From Ohtaekwangia koreensis (GTDB lineage: Bacteria > Bacteroidota > Bacteroidia > Cytophagales > Cyclobacteriaceae): 64,000 bases of DNA. Under the pieces are notes generated by a model, which saw only the letters and a program-made list of their open reading frames with translations, was not told where the DNA came from and made no database searches. This document shows, piece after piece, positions 48,924 to 57,944 of this stretch. The stretch is taken from the NCBI RefSeq assembly GCF_900167975.1, contig NZ_FUZU01000002.1, positions 1,247,501 to 1,311,500 of the forward strand, in the 5' to 3' direction. Made by a program: the position numbers and the translations under genes. Position 1 is the stretch's first letter. Each line of letters starts with the position of its first letter.

Positions 48924-49448
48924 ATGAAAAAGATATTTGTGATCGCATTGATGATGGTAATCGTGAACGGAGTATTTGCGCAGGATGCTATCTCTAAATT
49001 TTTTACAAAGTACCAGACTGATGAATCTTTCTCTCAGGTAACGGTGAGCAGCAAAATGTTTAACCTGTTTACAAACATGGAAGTGGAAAGTAAGGAAGAC
49101 CAGGAAGTATTGAACGCCATCAGCAAGTTGAAAGGCTTACGTATACTGGCCAAAGAAAATACATCGGATGCCCGCGCACTTTATAAAGAAGCCTTTTCGC
49201 TCATCCCTACAAAAGAGTTTGAAGAATTAATGTCTGTTCGTGACAAAGACAAAGACATGAAGTTCTATATCAAAGAAAGCGGTGGCAAAATCTCTGAACT
49301 GGTAATGATTATGGGAGGCACAGACGACTTCATGGTGATGAGCCTCTTCGGTGAAATCGACTTGAAGCAAGTGTCCAAAATAGGTAAGAAGATGAACGTT
49401 GAAGGCTTGCAAAAGCTTGAGAAAATGGATGACGGCAAAAAACATTAA
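48924..49448 (+). CDS. Secreted DUF4252 protein, copy 1
   Basis: 174 residues with signal peptide MKKIFVIALMMVIVNGVFAQ. The body (SQVTVSSKMFNLFTNME, ISKLKGLRILAKEN, EELMSVRDKDKDMKFYIKES, ELVMIMGGTDDFMVMSLFGEIDLKQVSKI) fits DUF4252, of unknown function. Mature part has no Cys. It lies 62 bases after the putative anti-sigma gene, probably in its operon, and is followed by a terminator, so copies 2 and 3 may be expressed at a lower level. Confidence 0.88.
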   Translation: MKKIFVIALMMVIVNGVFAQDAISKFFTKYQTDESFSQVTVSSKMFNLFTNMEVESKEDQEVLNAISKLKGLRILAKENTSDARALYKEAFSLIPTKEFEELMSVRDKDKDMKFYIKESGGKISELVMIMGGTDDFMVMSLFGEIDLKQVSKIGKKMNVEGLQKLEKMDDGKKH

Positions 49449-49462
49449 ATATTTAATAATGG

Positions 49463-49503
49463 AATCAGGTGGTATAGCTATAAATATCACCTGATTTTTT
49501 TCC
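49463..49503 (+). terminator. Terminator after DUF4252 copy 1
   Basis: AATCAGGTG (49463-49471) pairs with CACCTGATT (49488-49496), followed by a T run to 49503. Confidence 0.8.
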
Positions 49504-49563
49504 CCCGATGCAACCTCTGGTATAGACGCTGCATCTTCTGAGCAAAGTCAAACCCCCACGATT

Positions 49564-50046
49564 ATGAAAAATATCCTTGCTCTCGTACTCATCACAGCTT
49601 CCCTCTCTACATTCGCGCAAAGCGAAAGCTTCCTTACCCTTAAAGAAAAATTTGGTGATTCCAGAAATGTAACGTCTATCAGCGTAGGTGGATTTATACT
49701 CCGCACCGCCTTGTTGATTTCAGGTGAGGACCATTACAGAGACGAATTTGGTGATGTATCCAATGTACGCCTGATCAATATACCTATAGAGGAACTTGAT
49801 AAGCGTAACCTGAAGATCAGTGGCTTCAAAAAAGTACTGCGGAATGATAACTTTGAAGAAGTGGTTTCTGCTTCGGAAGATGGTGAGCACGTTACCATAT
49901 ACATGCAGGAACGCAAAAGAAATAAAAATCTATACTTTCTGTTGATTGAAGGTGAAGACCAGATTCTGGCTATCGAAATAAAGGGCTATCTTGACCCTAA
50001 GAAATTACTGGAAACAAACTCCAAAGATCGATTAACAAGTTTATAA
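49564..50046 (+). CDS. Secreted DUF4252 protein, copy 2
   Basis: 160 residues with signal peptide MKNILALVLITASLSTFAQ. More divergent than copies 1 and 3: ERNLKISGFKKVLRND-like core (here KRNLKISGFKKVL) and FEEVVSASEDGEHVTIYMQE, then YFLLIEGEDQILAIEIKGYLDPKKL. The family pattern of two short helices followed by a C-terminal beta-strand pair is kept. Only 10 bases from copy 3, so the two are one transcript. Confidence 0.8.
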   Translation: MKNILALVLITASLSTFAQSESFLTLKEKFGDSRNVTSISVGGFILRTALLISGEDHYRDEFGDVSNVRLINIPIEELDKRNLKISGFKKVLRNDNFEEVVSASEDGEHVTIYMQERKRNKNLYFLLIEGEDQILAIEIKGYLDPKKLLETNSKDRLTSL

Positions 50047-50056
50047 ACCCTACTCT

Positions 50057-50566
50057 ATGCGATATATACTTATACTCCTAATGGCCGCAACCCTGCAGTC
50101 GGCATACGCACAAAGTGCTACAACAGAAGCCTTGCAGAAGAAATATAGCGACTCGCGTGCTTTTTACTTTTACAACAATACACTGCGCATGCTCAACCAG
50201 ACGGAGGATAAAGATTTTGATGCGCTGATCAAGGACATCGAAAAGATGAAATTTCTGATGATCGATAAACGCAAGGATTTTGCTGCTACGGATTATAAAA
50301 AAATCATTACAAACTATAAATCGGAATCATTCGAAGAGATGATGAGCAGCCGTCACCAGGGAAAAAATTTCGATATTTTTGTAAAAGAAAAGGATGGAGA
50401 TACAAAAGGAATGTTGGTTCTTATAAATGATTCTACAAGTCTTTTTGTACTGGATATAGTAGGCAAGATTGCAATGGATAAAGTGACCAAGCTTTACTCT
50501 ACAATCGGCGAAAGCTCAGAGTTTGGAAAAAGAATACAGGATTTTACAAGGAAGTCTGAAAAATAG
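50057..50566 (+). CDS. Secreted DUF4252 protein, copy 3
   Basis: 169 residues with signal peptide MRYILILLMAATLQSAYAQ. IKDIEKMKFLMIDKRKDFAATDYKKI and FEEMMSSRHQGKNFDIFVKE parallel copy 1 (FEELMSVRDKDKDMKFYIKE). Family call rests on this internal similarity and the DUF4252 pattern. Ends the sigma/anti-sigma/DUF4252 cluster. Confidence 0.83.
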   Translation: MRYILILLMAATLQSAYAQSATTEALQKKYSDSRAFYFYNNTLRMLNQTEDKDFDALIKDIEKMKFLMIDKRKDFAATDYKKIITNYKSESFEEMMSSRHQGKNFDIFVKEKDGDTKGMLVLINDSTSLFVLDIVGKIAMDKVTKLYSTIGESSEFGKRIQDFTRKSEK

Positions 50567-50615
50567 TGTAATTCTTTTCTGATCTCAACTACTTATTCAT
50601 AAACTATATATTCCC

Positions 50616-51506
50616 TTGGAAGCAGTCCTCTCAATAAAAAATCTCACAAAGAATTTCGGCAGAATAAAAGCTGTGAACAACCTGTCATTGGAAGTAAAAC
50701 CCGGACAGGTTTTTGGCATGCTCGGCCCGAACGGAAGTGGTAAGACTACAACACTCGGAATGCTGATGGGCGTTGTAAATCCGACAGGAGGAGAATTCAC
50801 CTGGTTTGGTGAGGAACCTACGCATCACGTCAGAAAAAAAATAGGAGCCGTGCTTGAGCATCCTATATTCTATCCATACCTCAGTGGGCAGAAAAACCTG
50901 GAGCTAAATGCAATGATCAAGCAATGTCCTGAAGCAAATATTCCAAAAGTGTTGGAACTCGTAGAGCTGCTCGATCGTAAAGACGATAAGTATAAAACAT
51001 ATTCATTGGGTATGAAACAGCGCCTGGCAATAGCCTCTGCGTTGTTAAACGATCCAACCGTGCTCATTCTGGATGAACCAACAAACGGTCTCGATCCAAT
51101 GGGAATCGCAGAGATCCGTGAGCTCATTAAGAAGATTGCCGCTAACGGCAAGACTATAATTTTAGCAAGTCACTTGCTCGATGAAGTTCAGAAGGTGTGT
51201 ACACACTTTGCTGTCTTGAAAAAAGGCAACCTGGTACACTATGGCCCGGTAGATGAAGTTGGTAAAGGTGAAGAGACTGTAGAGGTATTAGCAGAAGTTG
51301 AAAACCTCAACGAATTGTTGCTGTCCTTTGCCGGTACATCTTCTATTAATCGTGAAAACGGCAGCTACCAGGTAGCCATGCGCGATGGCTTTCATAGCAA
51401 AGACCTGAATAAGTTTTTGTTCGAGAAAGGTGTTGTGGCGTCACACCTGATCACCCGGAAGAAAACACTCGAGAAACAATTTATCGAGATCCTGGCTAGT
51501 TCCTGA
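50616..51506 (+). CDS. ABC transporter ATP-binding protein (TTG start)
   Basis: 296 residues starting at TTG 50616, where the family's N-terminus begins (MEAVLSIKNLTKNFG). Walker A GPNGSGKTTTLGML near 39-52, signature YSLGMKQRLAIASALL, Walker B VLILDEPTNGLDPMG and switch His in ILASHLLDEVQKVC. The C-terminal 70 residues follow the DrrA-like/multidrug-exporter plan. With the permease 61 bases downstream it forms an ABC-2 exporter. Confidence 0.94.
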   Translation: MEAVLSIKNLTKNFGRIKAVNNLSLEVKPGQVFGMLGPNGSGKTTTLGMLMGVVNPTGGEFTWFGEEPTHHVRKKIGAVLEHPIFYPYLSGQKNLELNAMIKQCPEANIPKVLELVELLDRKDDKYKTYSLGMKQRLAIASALLNDPTVLILDEPTNGLDPMGIAEIRELIKKIAANGKTIILASHLLDEVQKVCTHFAVLKKGNLVHYGPVDEVGKGEETVEVLAEVENLNELLLSFAGTSSINRENGSYQVAMRDGFHSKDLNKFLFEKGVVASHLITRKKTLEKQFIEILASS

Positions 51507-51567
51507 TAACATCAGGTCGCGCGTTACTCATTCTTAATTCCTATATATACTCCTGGTAACTATAAAT

Positions 51568-52371
51568 ATGTTGCACCTTCTCAAAATCGATCTAAAGAAA
51601 ATGACGAGCTACCGTACCTTCTGGGTAATTGGTGGTTTATACTTTTTAACGCTTGGGCTAGGGGCCGCTAGCGGAATGGAGTTTTTGAAATGGCTCGCAA
51701 GGACGTTCGAAGATTTTGGACAGAAGCTTAACATCAACAGAATTCCGTTATATCATTTCCCGGATGTATGGCTTAACCTCATCTGGAGTGCAGGACTTTT
51801 GAAAATAGTGCTTGGCGTTTTGATTGTTATCTCGGTAACGAATGAATATACCTATCGTACGCTACGGCAAAATGTTATCGATGGATTAAGCCGCGCTGAA
51901 TTCCTGACCTCGAAAATCCTAACGAATCTGTTGCTGAGTCTCATCAGTGTTGCCATGATTTTTGTGATCGGTCTTATCACCGGCATGATTTATAGTCCTT
52001 CGCTGGAGATTGACCAAATGATTACCGACTTGGAGTTTTTTCCCGCGTACTTCCTTGAGTTATTCTTCTTCCTGTCGTTTGCACTGATGTTGGGTATATT
52101 GATTCAACGTGCTGGCCTTACCATCATTGTTCTTTTACTTTTCCCTGCCATCGAAGGAATCATCGCTGCCAAAGTAGATAACTATGCTCCATGGTTAATA
52201 CCATATTTTCCAATGCGTTCGATTTGGTATTTGATTGAGTGGCCGTTTCCCCGCTATGCATTTCAGGAGATTCAGGATTACGTAAAGCTGAGTTCTGCTG
52301 TCATTGTAATTGTGTGGACAGCATTATTTAATTACTTCAGCTACCTCAAATTAAAACGCGCAGACATCTGA
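51568..52371 (+). CDS. ABC-2 type transporter permease
   Basis: 267 residues with six predicted membrane segments. MLHLLKIDLKKMTSYRTFWVI and NEYTYRTLRQNVIDGLSRAEFLTSKI are typical of ABC-2 permeases (the latter being the coupling region after TM2). Paired with the upstream ATPase. Substrate unknown. 187 bases without a supported gene follow, holding the likely SemiSWEET promoter. Confidence 0.9.
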   Translation: MLHLLKIDLKKMTSYRTFWVIGGLYFLTLGLGAASGMEFLKWLARTFEDFGQKLNINRIPLYHFPDVWLNLIWSAGLLKIVLGVLIVISVTNEYTYRTLRQNVIDGLSRAEFLTSKILTNLLLSLISVAMIFVIGLITGMIYSPSLEIDQMITDLEFFPAYFLELFFFLSFALMLGILIQRAGLTIIVLLLFPAIEGIIAAKVDNYAPWLIPYFPMRSIWYLIEWPFPRYAFQEIQDYVKLSSAVIVIVWTALFNYFSYLKLKRADI

Positions 52372-52514
52372 GTGGAAGTTCACGCGCTTACTTATATTCC
52401 TCATACATTCAGAAATCAATGCAATCGCTTTTGAAAGCAAATTTCCTGCAATCGTTTTAAATAGAAAGTAGAGTAATAAAATTACATGGATGGTCAACCT
52501 CCGCAACGTTTGAT

Positions 52515-52522
52515 TAATTTTG
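52515..52522 (+). promoter_or_regulatory. Minus-7 box of the SemiSWEET gene
   Basis: TAATTTTG matches TAnnTTTG and lies 36 bases before the chosen ATG. The upstream TTTG box is poor (ATGG/TGGT near 52490), so only the -7 element is well supported. Confidence 0.5.
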
Positions 52523-52558
52523 CCGTGTATTAGATTGAATAAGACCTCTACGACAACT

Positions 52559-52816
52559 ATGAATATGATTCAGCTTTTAGGATTACTGGCCGGTGGTTGC
52601 ACTACCATCGCTTTTTTGCCACAGGTTATTAAGACCTGGAAATCCCGCTCTGCAAAAGATCTTTCACTCAGCATGTTTTCCATCTTTTGTATAGGCGTTA
52701 TGTTATGGCTCATCTACGGCATTATAGTGCAGGATATACCGGTTATTGCTGCCAATATGCTTACGCTGATGCTTGCTTCCACACTGCTATACTTTAAGCT
52801 CCGCTTTAAAGAGTAA
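52559..52816 (+). CDS. SemiSWEET sugar transporter
   Basis: 85 residues from the ATG at 52559; an in-frame GTG upstream would overlap the -7 box region. One three-helix PQ-loop bundle: LLGLLAGGCTTIAFLPQVIKTW with the PQ motif, then SAKDLSLSMFSIFCIGVMLWLIYG and a third helix. The length and the D-L-S-L-S-M motif fit bacterial SemiSWEETs, which dimerise to carry sugars. The last 11 bases overlap the 3' end of the convergent permease gene. Confidence 0.92.
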   Translation: MNMIQLLGLLAGGCTTIAFLPQVIKTWKSRSAKDLSLSMFSIFCIGVMLWLIYGIIVQDIPVIAANMLTLMLASTLLYFKLRFKE

Positions 52817-54464
52817 GCTGCCCCCAGCGCGTGCGTTTATACGAACGCAGTAAAAGGAATATCAAACCTATCTGTACAGGCATTACTGCCCATTGGATCA
52901 TCGGCTGTTTGGATAACAGATAATGTGCGAAGCCGAGTAGACCAATTAGGAAGAACGTAATGAAGGCGCGCGCTATATTACCCGACTGGCTGCGTACGTT
53001 TGGTGCCATTGAAAATGGCAGATGACGTTTGTTGATCAGGGATAGCGTTAGCAGCATCAGGAAGTTGTTAAAAATTCCGAAGACTATATCTTCTGCTGCG
53101 CGGATTCCCCAGATAGCAAGTATAATGATACTGATGCCTACGTAAGCCGGTATAAATAATCTTACGAAGATAGCCTTCAAAGTTCCGGAAAGAATCTCGC
53201 CAGGTTTATCAAGAGGCGTTGAGAAGTATACCCAGCTCGCTTTAAAGTCATCGGAATATGGAATTTCATGCAAAGCCACTTGCAATACCATAAACGTCAG
53301 ATAGATCAACACGATATGATATTCTGTATTGGGAAGATTATGCCAGGTGTCAGCAAAATCTTTTTTGCCCTGCATCATAAAGATCAATCCGAAAACTAAT
53401 ATATACCCGAAGGCAGGGTAAATTTTCAGCTTGAGTTTTCGGTCGCGTCCCAGAATTTTATAGATCACGTCAAAAGCGCCTTGCTCGAATGGATTGCTTG
53501 TAATCCAGGTTGATATCTTATCAACTAAACTTTCCTTTTCTGTTTTTACTTTTTGTACCTGCTCAGTGCTGGCACCCATCGACCCCAGCTTTTTACTGAA
53601 TACAGGTGAGAGATATTTATTTACCAGGTATGCGCCTGTTACCGGCAGAACAAGTGCGCAGACGGCAAGCCCTATATGTGCGACATCAAACAAATGAAAA
53701 TGAATGGATTCCATTGCTCCTGCCATCCACACCGGTGGAAGTAAAAAATGCCACCACTGGACTTCGAATATATACTGCTCTATATCCATACGTTCCATAA
53801 CGCGAGGTAAGATCTGATAGCCACCCATAATAGATATAGCCATGATGATCTGGAAATAATTGATGATGTTTTTGAGCTTCTCTTCACTGGCAAACTGCAT
53901 TACTAGCAAATAGAAAGCGTTCGTAAGAAATACAGCGGTTAAAACAGACAACACTATGGCCAGTAAAAAGAAGATAAAGAGCACTATACCGTATTTTATA
54001 ATCACAACAAGGGCAGGTAAAAGTGATAGACCTATAGCAAGCTGCCCGAGATATAGCAGGATGTGAGTAAGGCGAGCAGCAAACAATGTCTGGCCATTGA
54101 CAGGACGTGGCAAAATTATTGTGTTATCGCTGGTGTCCAGAAGTATGGATGAAAAATCAGTGATCAAAGTCATGGAGATCATAACAATGATGTAGCTGAA
54201 AAATACAATCATGGAAAGTATAAAGGAGGGAATCATGTATAGCGCCAGCGCTACAAATATTCCAAATATACTATAGACCACCAGTGTCATAATGAAAGCA
54301 TTGCCGGGTTCCTTATCGGTTTTGCGCCTGTAAGAAACACCCTGCCTTCGATTGTCCATCATCAGTTTTATATCGACTATCGCGCGGAGTTGTTCATAGT
54401 CTGCACCAAGCCTGGTATAAATCCCACGAAACAAATCCAGAAATTTTAAGAGAGTAGTATTCAT
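52806..54464 (-). CDS. ABC-2 exporter permease, large type
   Basis: 552 residues from the ATG at 54464; a TTG-started frame reaches 54509 but is less likely. About 12 membrane helices occur in two groups around a soluble stretch (about 300-330, KLGSMGASTEQVQKVKTEKE). It lacks easily named motifs but is preceded by an ATPase gene with which it would form a transporter. Long fused ABC-2-type permeases like this are common in Bacteroidota. Substrate unknown. Confidence 0.75.
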   Translation of the reverse strand: MNTTLLKFLDLFRGIYTRLGADYEQLRAIVDIKLMMDNRRQGVSYRRKTDKEPGNAFIMTLVVYSIFGIFVALALYMIPSFILSMIVFFSYIIVMISMTLITDFSSILLDTSDNTIILPRPVNGQTLFAARLTHILLYLGQLAIGLSLLPALVVIIKYGIVLFIFFLLAIVLSVLTAVFLTNAFYLLVMQFASEEKLKNIINYFQIIMAISIMGGYQILPRVMERMDIEQYIFEVQWWHFLLPPVWMAGAMESIHFHLFDVAHIGLAVCALVLPVTGAYLVNKYLSPVFSKKLGSMGASTEQVQKVKTEKESLVDKISTWITSNPFEQGAFDVIYKILGRDRKLKLKIYPAFGYILVFGLIFMMQGKKDFADTWHNLPNTEYHIVLIYLTFMVLQVALHEIPYSDDFKASWVYFSTPLDKPGEILSGTLKAIFVRLFIPAYVGISIIILAIWGIRAAEDIVFGIFNNFLMLLTLSLINKRHLPFSMAPNVRSQSGNIARAFITFFLIGLLGFAHYLLSKQPMIQWAVMPVQIGLIFLLLRSYKRTRWGQLTL

Positions 54465-54498
54465 ACTGCTGCTATTGGTAGGTTGAAACGTACGCTCA

Positions 54499-55275
54499 TT
54501 AATTTTCAAGTATATTAATGAACTGCCCCGCAGCCGTACTATGCTCTTTGTTTCCGGTTAGTTCGGTGAAAATATTTTCAAGTGAGCCTCTGGCCTGTGT
54601 ATTCAACTCTTCAAACGTGCCGTTGGCAATCATCTCCCCTTTATTGATGATCATAATGCGATCGGATATTTTTTCAACCACGTCCATTAAATGCGAGCTG
54701 TAAAATATAGTCTTCCCCCCGCGCTTTAGTTGTGTTAAAATTTCTTTCACCAGGATCACAGCATTTGCATCCAATCCCGAAAGCGGTTCATCTAGAAATA
54801 AAATGGATGGATTATGGATCATGCCTGCGATGAGCAATACTTTTTGTCGCATACCTTTTGAAAAGGTAGTCATGCGGGCGTCCGTATAGTTGCCCAACTC
54901 AAATACATTTAAAAGTTCCTTCGCTTTTTTATCAACAGCTGTGCGCTCCATTTTATATAGCTGTCCAATGAAGTGAAGATACTCAACTGGTGTGAGTGTA
55001 TCATATAGTGCAGCATTCTCAGGAATATAGCCGATCTTCCGTTTTACTTCCAGCGCTTTTTTACGGATATCAAGTCCCAACACCGAAGCCTCTCCGTCAT
55101 AGTCTGGAATGATACCCGTCAAGATCTTGATCGTAGTACTTTTACCTGCCCCGTTGGGTCCGATATAGCCGATAATTTCACCAGCATTCACCGTCAGGTT
55201 AATGTTTTTGAGAACCGGGACTTCATATGTTTTAGAAAGATTTGATGTCGTAATTACAGGCGATAAGCTTTCCAT
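54499..55275 (-). CDS. ABC transporter ATP-binding protein
   Basis: 258 residues. Walker A GPNGAGKSTTIKIL near 38-51, signature FSKGMRQKVLLIAGMI, Walker B ILFLDEPLSGLDANA, switch His in FYSSHLMDVVEKI. An export-type (DrrA/CcmA-like) ATPase for the downstream large permease. The second ABC exporter of this region, pointed at the first. Confidence 0.93.
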   Translation of the reverse strand: MESLSPVITTSNLSKTYEVPVLKNINLTVNAGEIIGYIGPNGAGKSTTIKILTGIIPDYDGEASVLGLDIRKKALEVKRKIGYIPENAALYDTLTPVEYLHFIGQLYKMERTAVDKKAKELLNVFELGNYTDARMTTFSKGMRQKVLLIAGMIHNPSILFLDEPLSGLDANAVILVKEILTQLKRGGKTIFYSSHLMDVVEKISDRIMIINKGEMIANGTFEELNTQARGSLENIFTELTGNKEHSTAAGQFINILEN

Positions 55276-55382
55276 AAATTTTGCAGAGATGATCTGTGTC
55301 AGGTTGATTACAAGATAGAAAATAAATTAAAAAGATTAACCTATATATGTGAAGTGGTGAAGCATCTCCTCTATATACATCT

Positions 55383-55928
55383 TTAGTCTGGTGCGATGAG
55401 CTTCTCAAATTCAAGTAAGGCTTCATATGGATCTCCCACCAGTTGTAATGCTACTGCAAATGCAGGCTCCGTTTTTAATCCTGATTGTTTGAAGTGAAGA
55501 ACCCGCTCTTTCAGTTCGGTTCCATAGCGTTGAAGTAAATAATATTCTATGCGTAAGTGTCTATAGGCATATTGATTTTCTACTGGAGTTTGCTGCGCGA
55601 AGATTTCAAATAAAAAACGCTTCCAATGGAACCTTACAATAACAGATTGTGTTTGCTTAATGCTTTTCCTCTCCATTGTGAAATCATCATAAGTAGAGAA
55701 TTCCTCAATTATGGCGTTTTGGAATAGTGTCAAATCTGCAGCAGTGCAAATTATGTCTAAATCGCTTTTCTCATCTATATAAAGATCGAGCGGTAACGTA
55801 CCTGCCAACACGGCATTAAAATCTTTTAATTTCGATAGTATACCGATGTCTTTTAAAATTCTCCATCCCTGTTGCTGGATGTTTGAACCTTTCGATAAGT
55901 ACTCTATGTTTTTAAAATCGGGTAGCAT
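55383..55928 (-). CDS. DUF4269 nucleotidyltransferase-like protein
   Basis: 181 residues. VLAGTLPLDLYIDEKSDLDIIC has the G-[ST]-x-D-x-D shape of a minimal nucleotidyltransferase active site. FHWKRFLFEIFAQQTPVENQYAYRHL is the best family landmark of DUF4269. Function unknown; such folds occur in antitoxin/toxin nucleotidyltransferases, but no partner gene is adjacent. A 107-base gap separates it from the ABC ATPase gene. Confidence 0.78.
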   Translation of the reverse strand: MLPDFKNIEYLSKGSNIQQQGWRILKDIGILSKLKDFNAVLAGTLPLDLYIDEKSDLDIICTAADLTLFQNAIIEEFSTYDDFTMERKSIKQTQSVIVRFHWKRFLFEIFAQQTPVENQYAYRHLRIEYYLLQRYGTELKERVLHFKQSGLKTEPAFAVALQLVGDPYEALLEFEKLIAPD

Positions 55929-56037
55929 ATATCTTTTTCAAGATAGCCAAATTGTCTAAATCAAATGTCGTTTTGGCTGAGATGTTAAGTTGGTATAGGT
56001 ATTGAGTTACAAGGAAATCAAGAAGGAGAAAATAACA

Positions 56038-56418
56038 ATGGACAATAAAAAATTTCAGGATTTATTAACCTCCGTGGATGTGTTGAATACGTTACATGGA
56101 GGAATCAGCGAACCGGTCTTATCGCTGCGTCAGCAGTCAAGCGGCCGTGAAGTACGCGTTCGGGTTCCCGGTATAGATAAAGAAACTTTGCAAGTTGAAG
56201 TTCATAACAACATGCTTTCGGTTTTTTATCTTATTCCTATCGATACTGCAGGAAAGGTTATAAACATGCCATTGGTAGTATATAACAAAGCTATACCTTA
56301 TTTTATCGATATAAGTGCTATCAAAGCTGTGTTCGAGGCAGACGAACTGGTGGTACAATTACCATACAATAAGCTGTCGAGCGGATACAACAAGAAGATA
56401 CAGATAGGTGAAGAGTAA
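56038..56418 (+). CDS. Divergent Hsp20/alpha-crystallin family protein
   Basis: 126 residues from the ATG at 56038 (an upstream TTG frame is weaker). REVRVRVPGIDKETLQVEVHN and AVFEADELVVQLPYNK mark the start and end of an alpha-crystallin domain. KIQIGEE provides the C-terminal I-x-I oligomerisation motif. The N-terminal arm is short. It is a likely small heat-shock chaperone but departs from typical Hsp20 sequences. Confidence 0.78.
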   Translation: MDNKKFQDLLTSVDVLNTLHGGISEPVLSLRQQSSGREVRVRVPGIDKETLQVEVHNNMLSVFYLIPIDTAGKVINMPLVVYNKAIPYFIDISAIKAVFEADELVVQLPYNKLSSGYNKKIQIGEE

Positions 56419-56449
56419 ATGGTTAACAGGTGAGTTAGTTTTTTGAGGT

Positions 56450-56483
56450 CAGTCGTCTGCAGAAATGCAGGCGACTGTTTTTT
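56450..56483 (+). terminator. Terminator of the Hsp20-like gene
   Basis: CAGTCGTCTGC (56450-56460) pairs with GCAGGCGACTG (56467-56477), one G-T pair, followed by TTTTTT. Confidence 0.85.
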
Positions 56484-56495
56484 GTTATATATAGC

Positions 56496-57083
56496 TTAAG
56501 ATTTCGGAACACGCAATTGTAAGTTGATCTGCCTCTTTACATTTTTCAGGGCTTGTTGTGTACAGAATGCCTGATACAGCAAAGTGAAAACTGCACCCGC
56601 TAATTTTGTTAACCAGCTTCCTGGTTCTGAAAATGTGTGGATGGCAAAGAACAATCCATCTTTGCGTTCCTCTAGTGTAAATGTAGATATACCCTTCTCT
56701 ACATGTCCTTCAATAGTCTCATAGCTAAAACCTTGGCGTGTCGGTTCCCGAATGATTGAATTGATCCTGACACCAAAGACAACTTTTAGGGAAGGAAATT
56801 TTAACGGTGGCAAAAACGGTTGCTGCAGAATAGTATCGCCAACGGCTATAGTTCTGAGCTCCGTGTCCCATTGTGTTTTACTGGTGAGAATATTTTCGGG
56901 GAAGATTTTATACCCAAATAGAAAATCAAGGTTCACTTCATCCAGACTCCGTGCATCAGCAATGTGGATCTGCATAATCTTTTCAATAAGCTTTTCGCGA
57001 TTATAAGCTATAACCGGTTTTGTCATCAATATTTTTAAATAACGATCAAAATTATTTTTCTGATCCGCTATATAGATCTGCAT
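56496..57083 (-). CDS. DUF1990-like protein
   Basis: 195 residues. The central and C-terminal part (TIAVGDTILQQ, FGVRINSIIREPTRQGFSYETIEGHVEKG, FTLEERKDGLFFAIHTFSEP) follows the DUF1990 pattern: the GFxYxTxxGHxExG core is clear. The N-terminal 40 residues look unrelated and later starts (MTKPVI, MQIHIA) are possible. Function of the family is unknown. Confidence 0.68.
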   Translation of the reverse strand: MQIYIADQKNNFDRYLKILMTKPVIAYNREKLIEKIMQIHIADARSLDEVNLDFLFGYKIFPENILTSKTQWDTELRTIAVGDTILQQPFLPPLKFPSLKVVFGVRINSIIREPTRQGFSYETIEGHVEKGISTFTLEERKDGLFFAIHTFSEPGSWLTKLAGAVFTLLYQAFCTQQALKNVKRQINLQLRVPKS

Positions 57084-57114
57084 TCTGTTTTTTAATAATT
57101 GTAAAGTGAGGCAA

Positions 57115-57795
57115 TTACCTTCGTGTATAAACCCTTGAGAATTGCAGCAATAGTATATATCCCAACAGAAGAAAGGTAGAAAACAGAATGGTTACACCGT
57201 ATGTCTGCGGATGTTTGAAAGGATTTAAAAGATGCGTTGCTATATCATGCAACAAATGTGTAGGCGATGAAATAACATCCCAGCTATTCCAGCGGAGGTA
57301 ACGACCCAGGTAAATTCCAAATCCAGCCAGAAGCAAACTGCCGATCGATATCAGCCAGCCTACAAAAGCATGAAAACGGGCAGTAAATACAGCCTGTATA
57401 TCCATCATCGATGCAAAGCCAAGCATCAGTCCATTCCATGCGAAGAACAGAATAAGCGCGAGATCATACCAATACGGCACTCCGGCCCGGGGTTTCAGGT
57501 GAAAAAGATCGGTAAGAATATAGGGAGCATTCGGAAAGAAGCACAACCATGCCATGAACGGAATCCACAGCCATATACTTTGTTTGATTTTGTGATGATA
57601 TAATACCAGAAGCGTACTGATCATATACGGTACAAGCGCCAGAAATATATTCCAAACCAGGAAAACGAATGTAACTTTATCTGTGTACTGAACCCGGAAG
57701 GCAACCAGTGTTACACAGAGTATAGTAGTAAGTGAAAAAACAAGCAGGATATAAAGTCTGTTCGTTTCTTTCAGACGATGGAAGATGGTAATCAT
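57115..57795 (-). CDS. DUF1361 membrane protein
   Basis: 226 residues with about six transmembrane helices. VWNIFLALVPYMIS, FFPNAPYILTDLFHL and FGIYLGRYLRWNSWDVI are DUF1361 landmarks. Function unknown. A 149-base gap after its start holds no supported gene. Confidence 0.88.
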   Translation of the reverse strand: MITIFHRLKETNRLYILLVFSLTTILCVTLVAFRVQYTDKVTFVFLVWNIFLALVPYMISTLLVLYHHKIKQSIWLWIPFMAWLCFFPNAPYILTDLFHLKPRAGVPYWYDLALILFFAWNGLMLGFASMMDIQAVFTARFHAFVGWLISIGSLLLAGFGIYLGRYLRWNSWDVISSPTHLLHDIATHLLNPFKHPQTYGVTILFSTFLLLGYILLLQFSRVYTRR

Positions 57796-57944
57796 AAGGG
57801 CGCGGGATTATATCACCTGTTCACGCAGAACTATGGCAGCGGGTTTTGCCGTTGGACGGTTAATTTATGCCGACTGGCTTTTTTCACCTTGTCGCAGCCA
57901 TGCAAAACCCCTGCGTTATATAGTATAAGAAGTATAGCGCCGCC

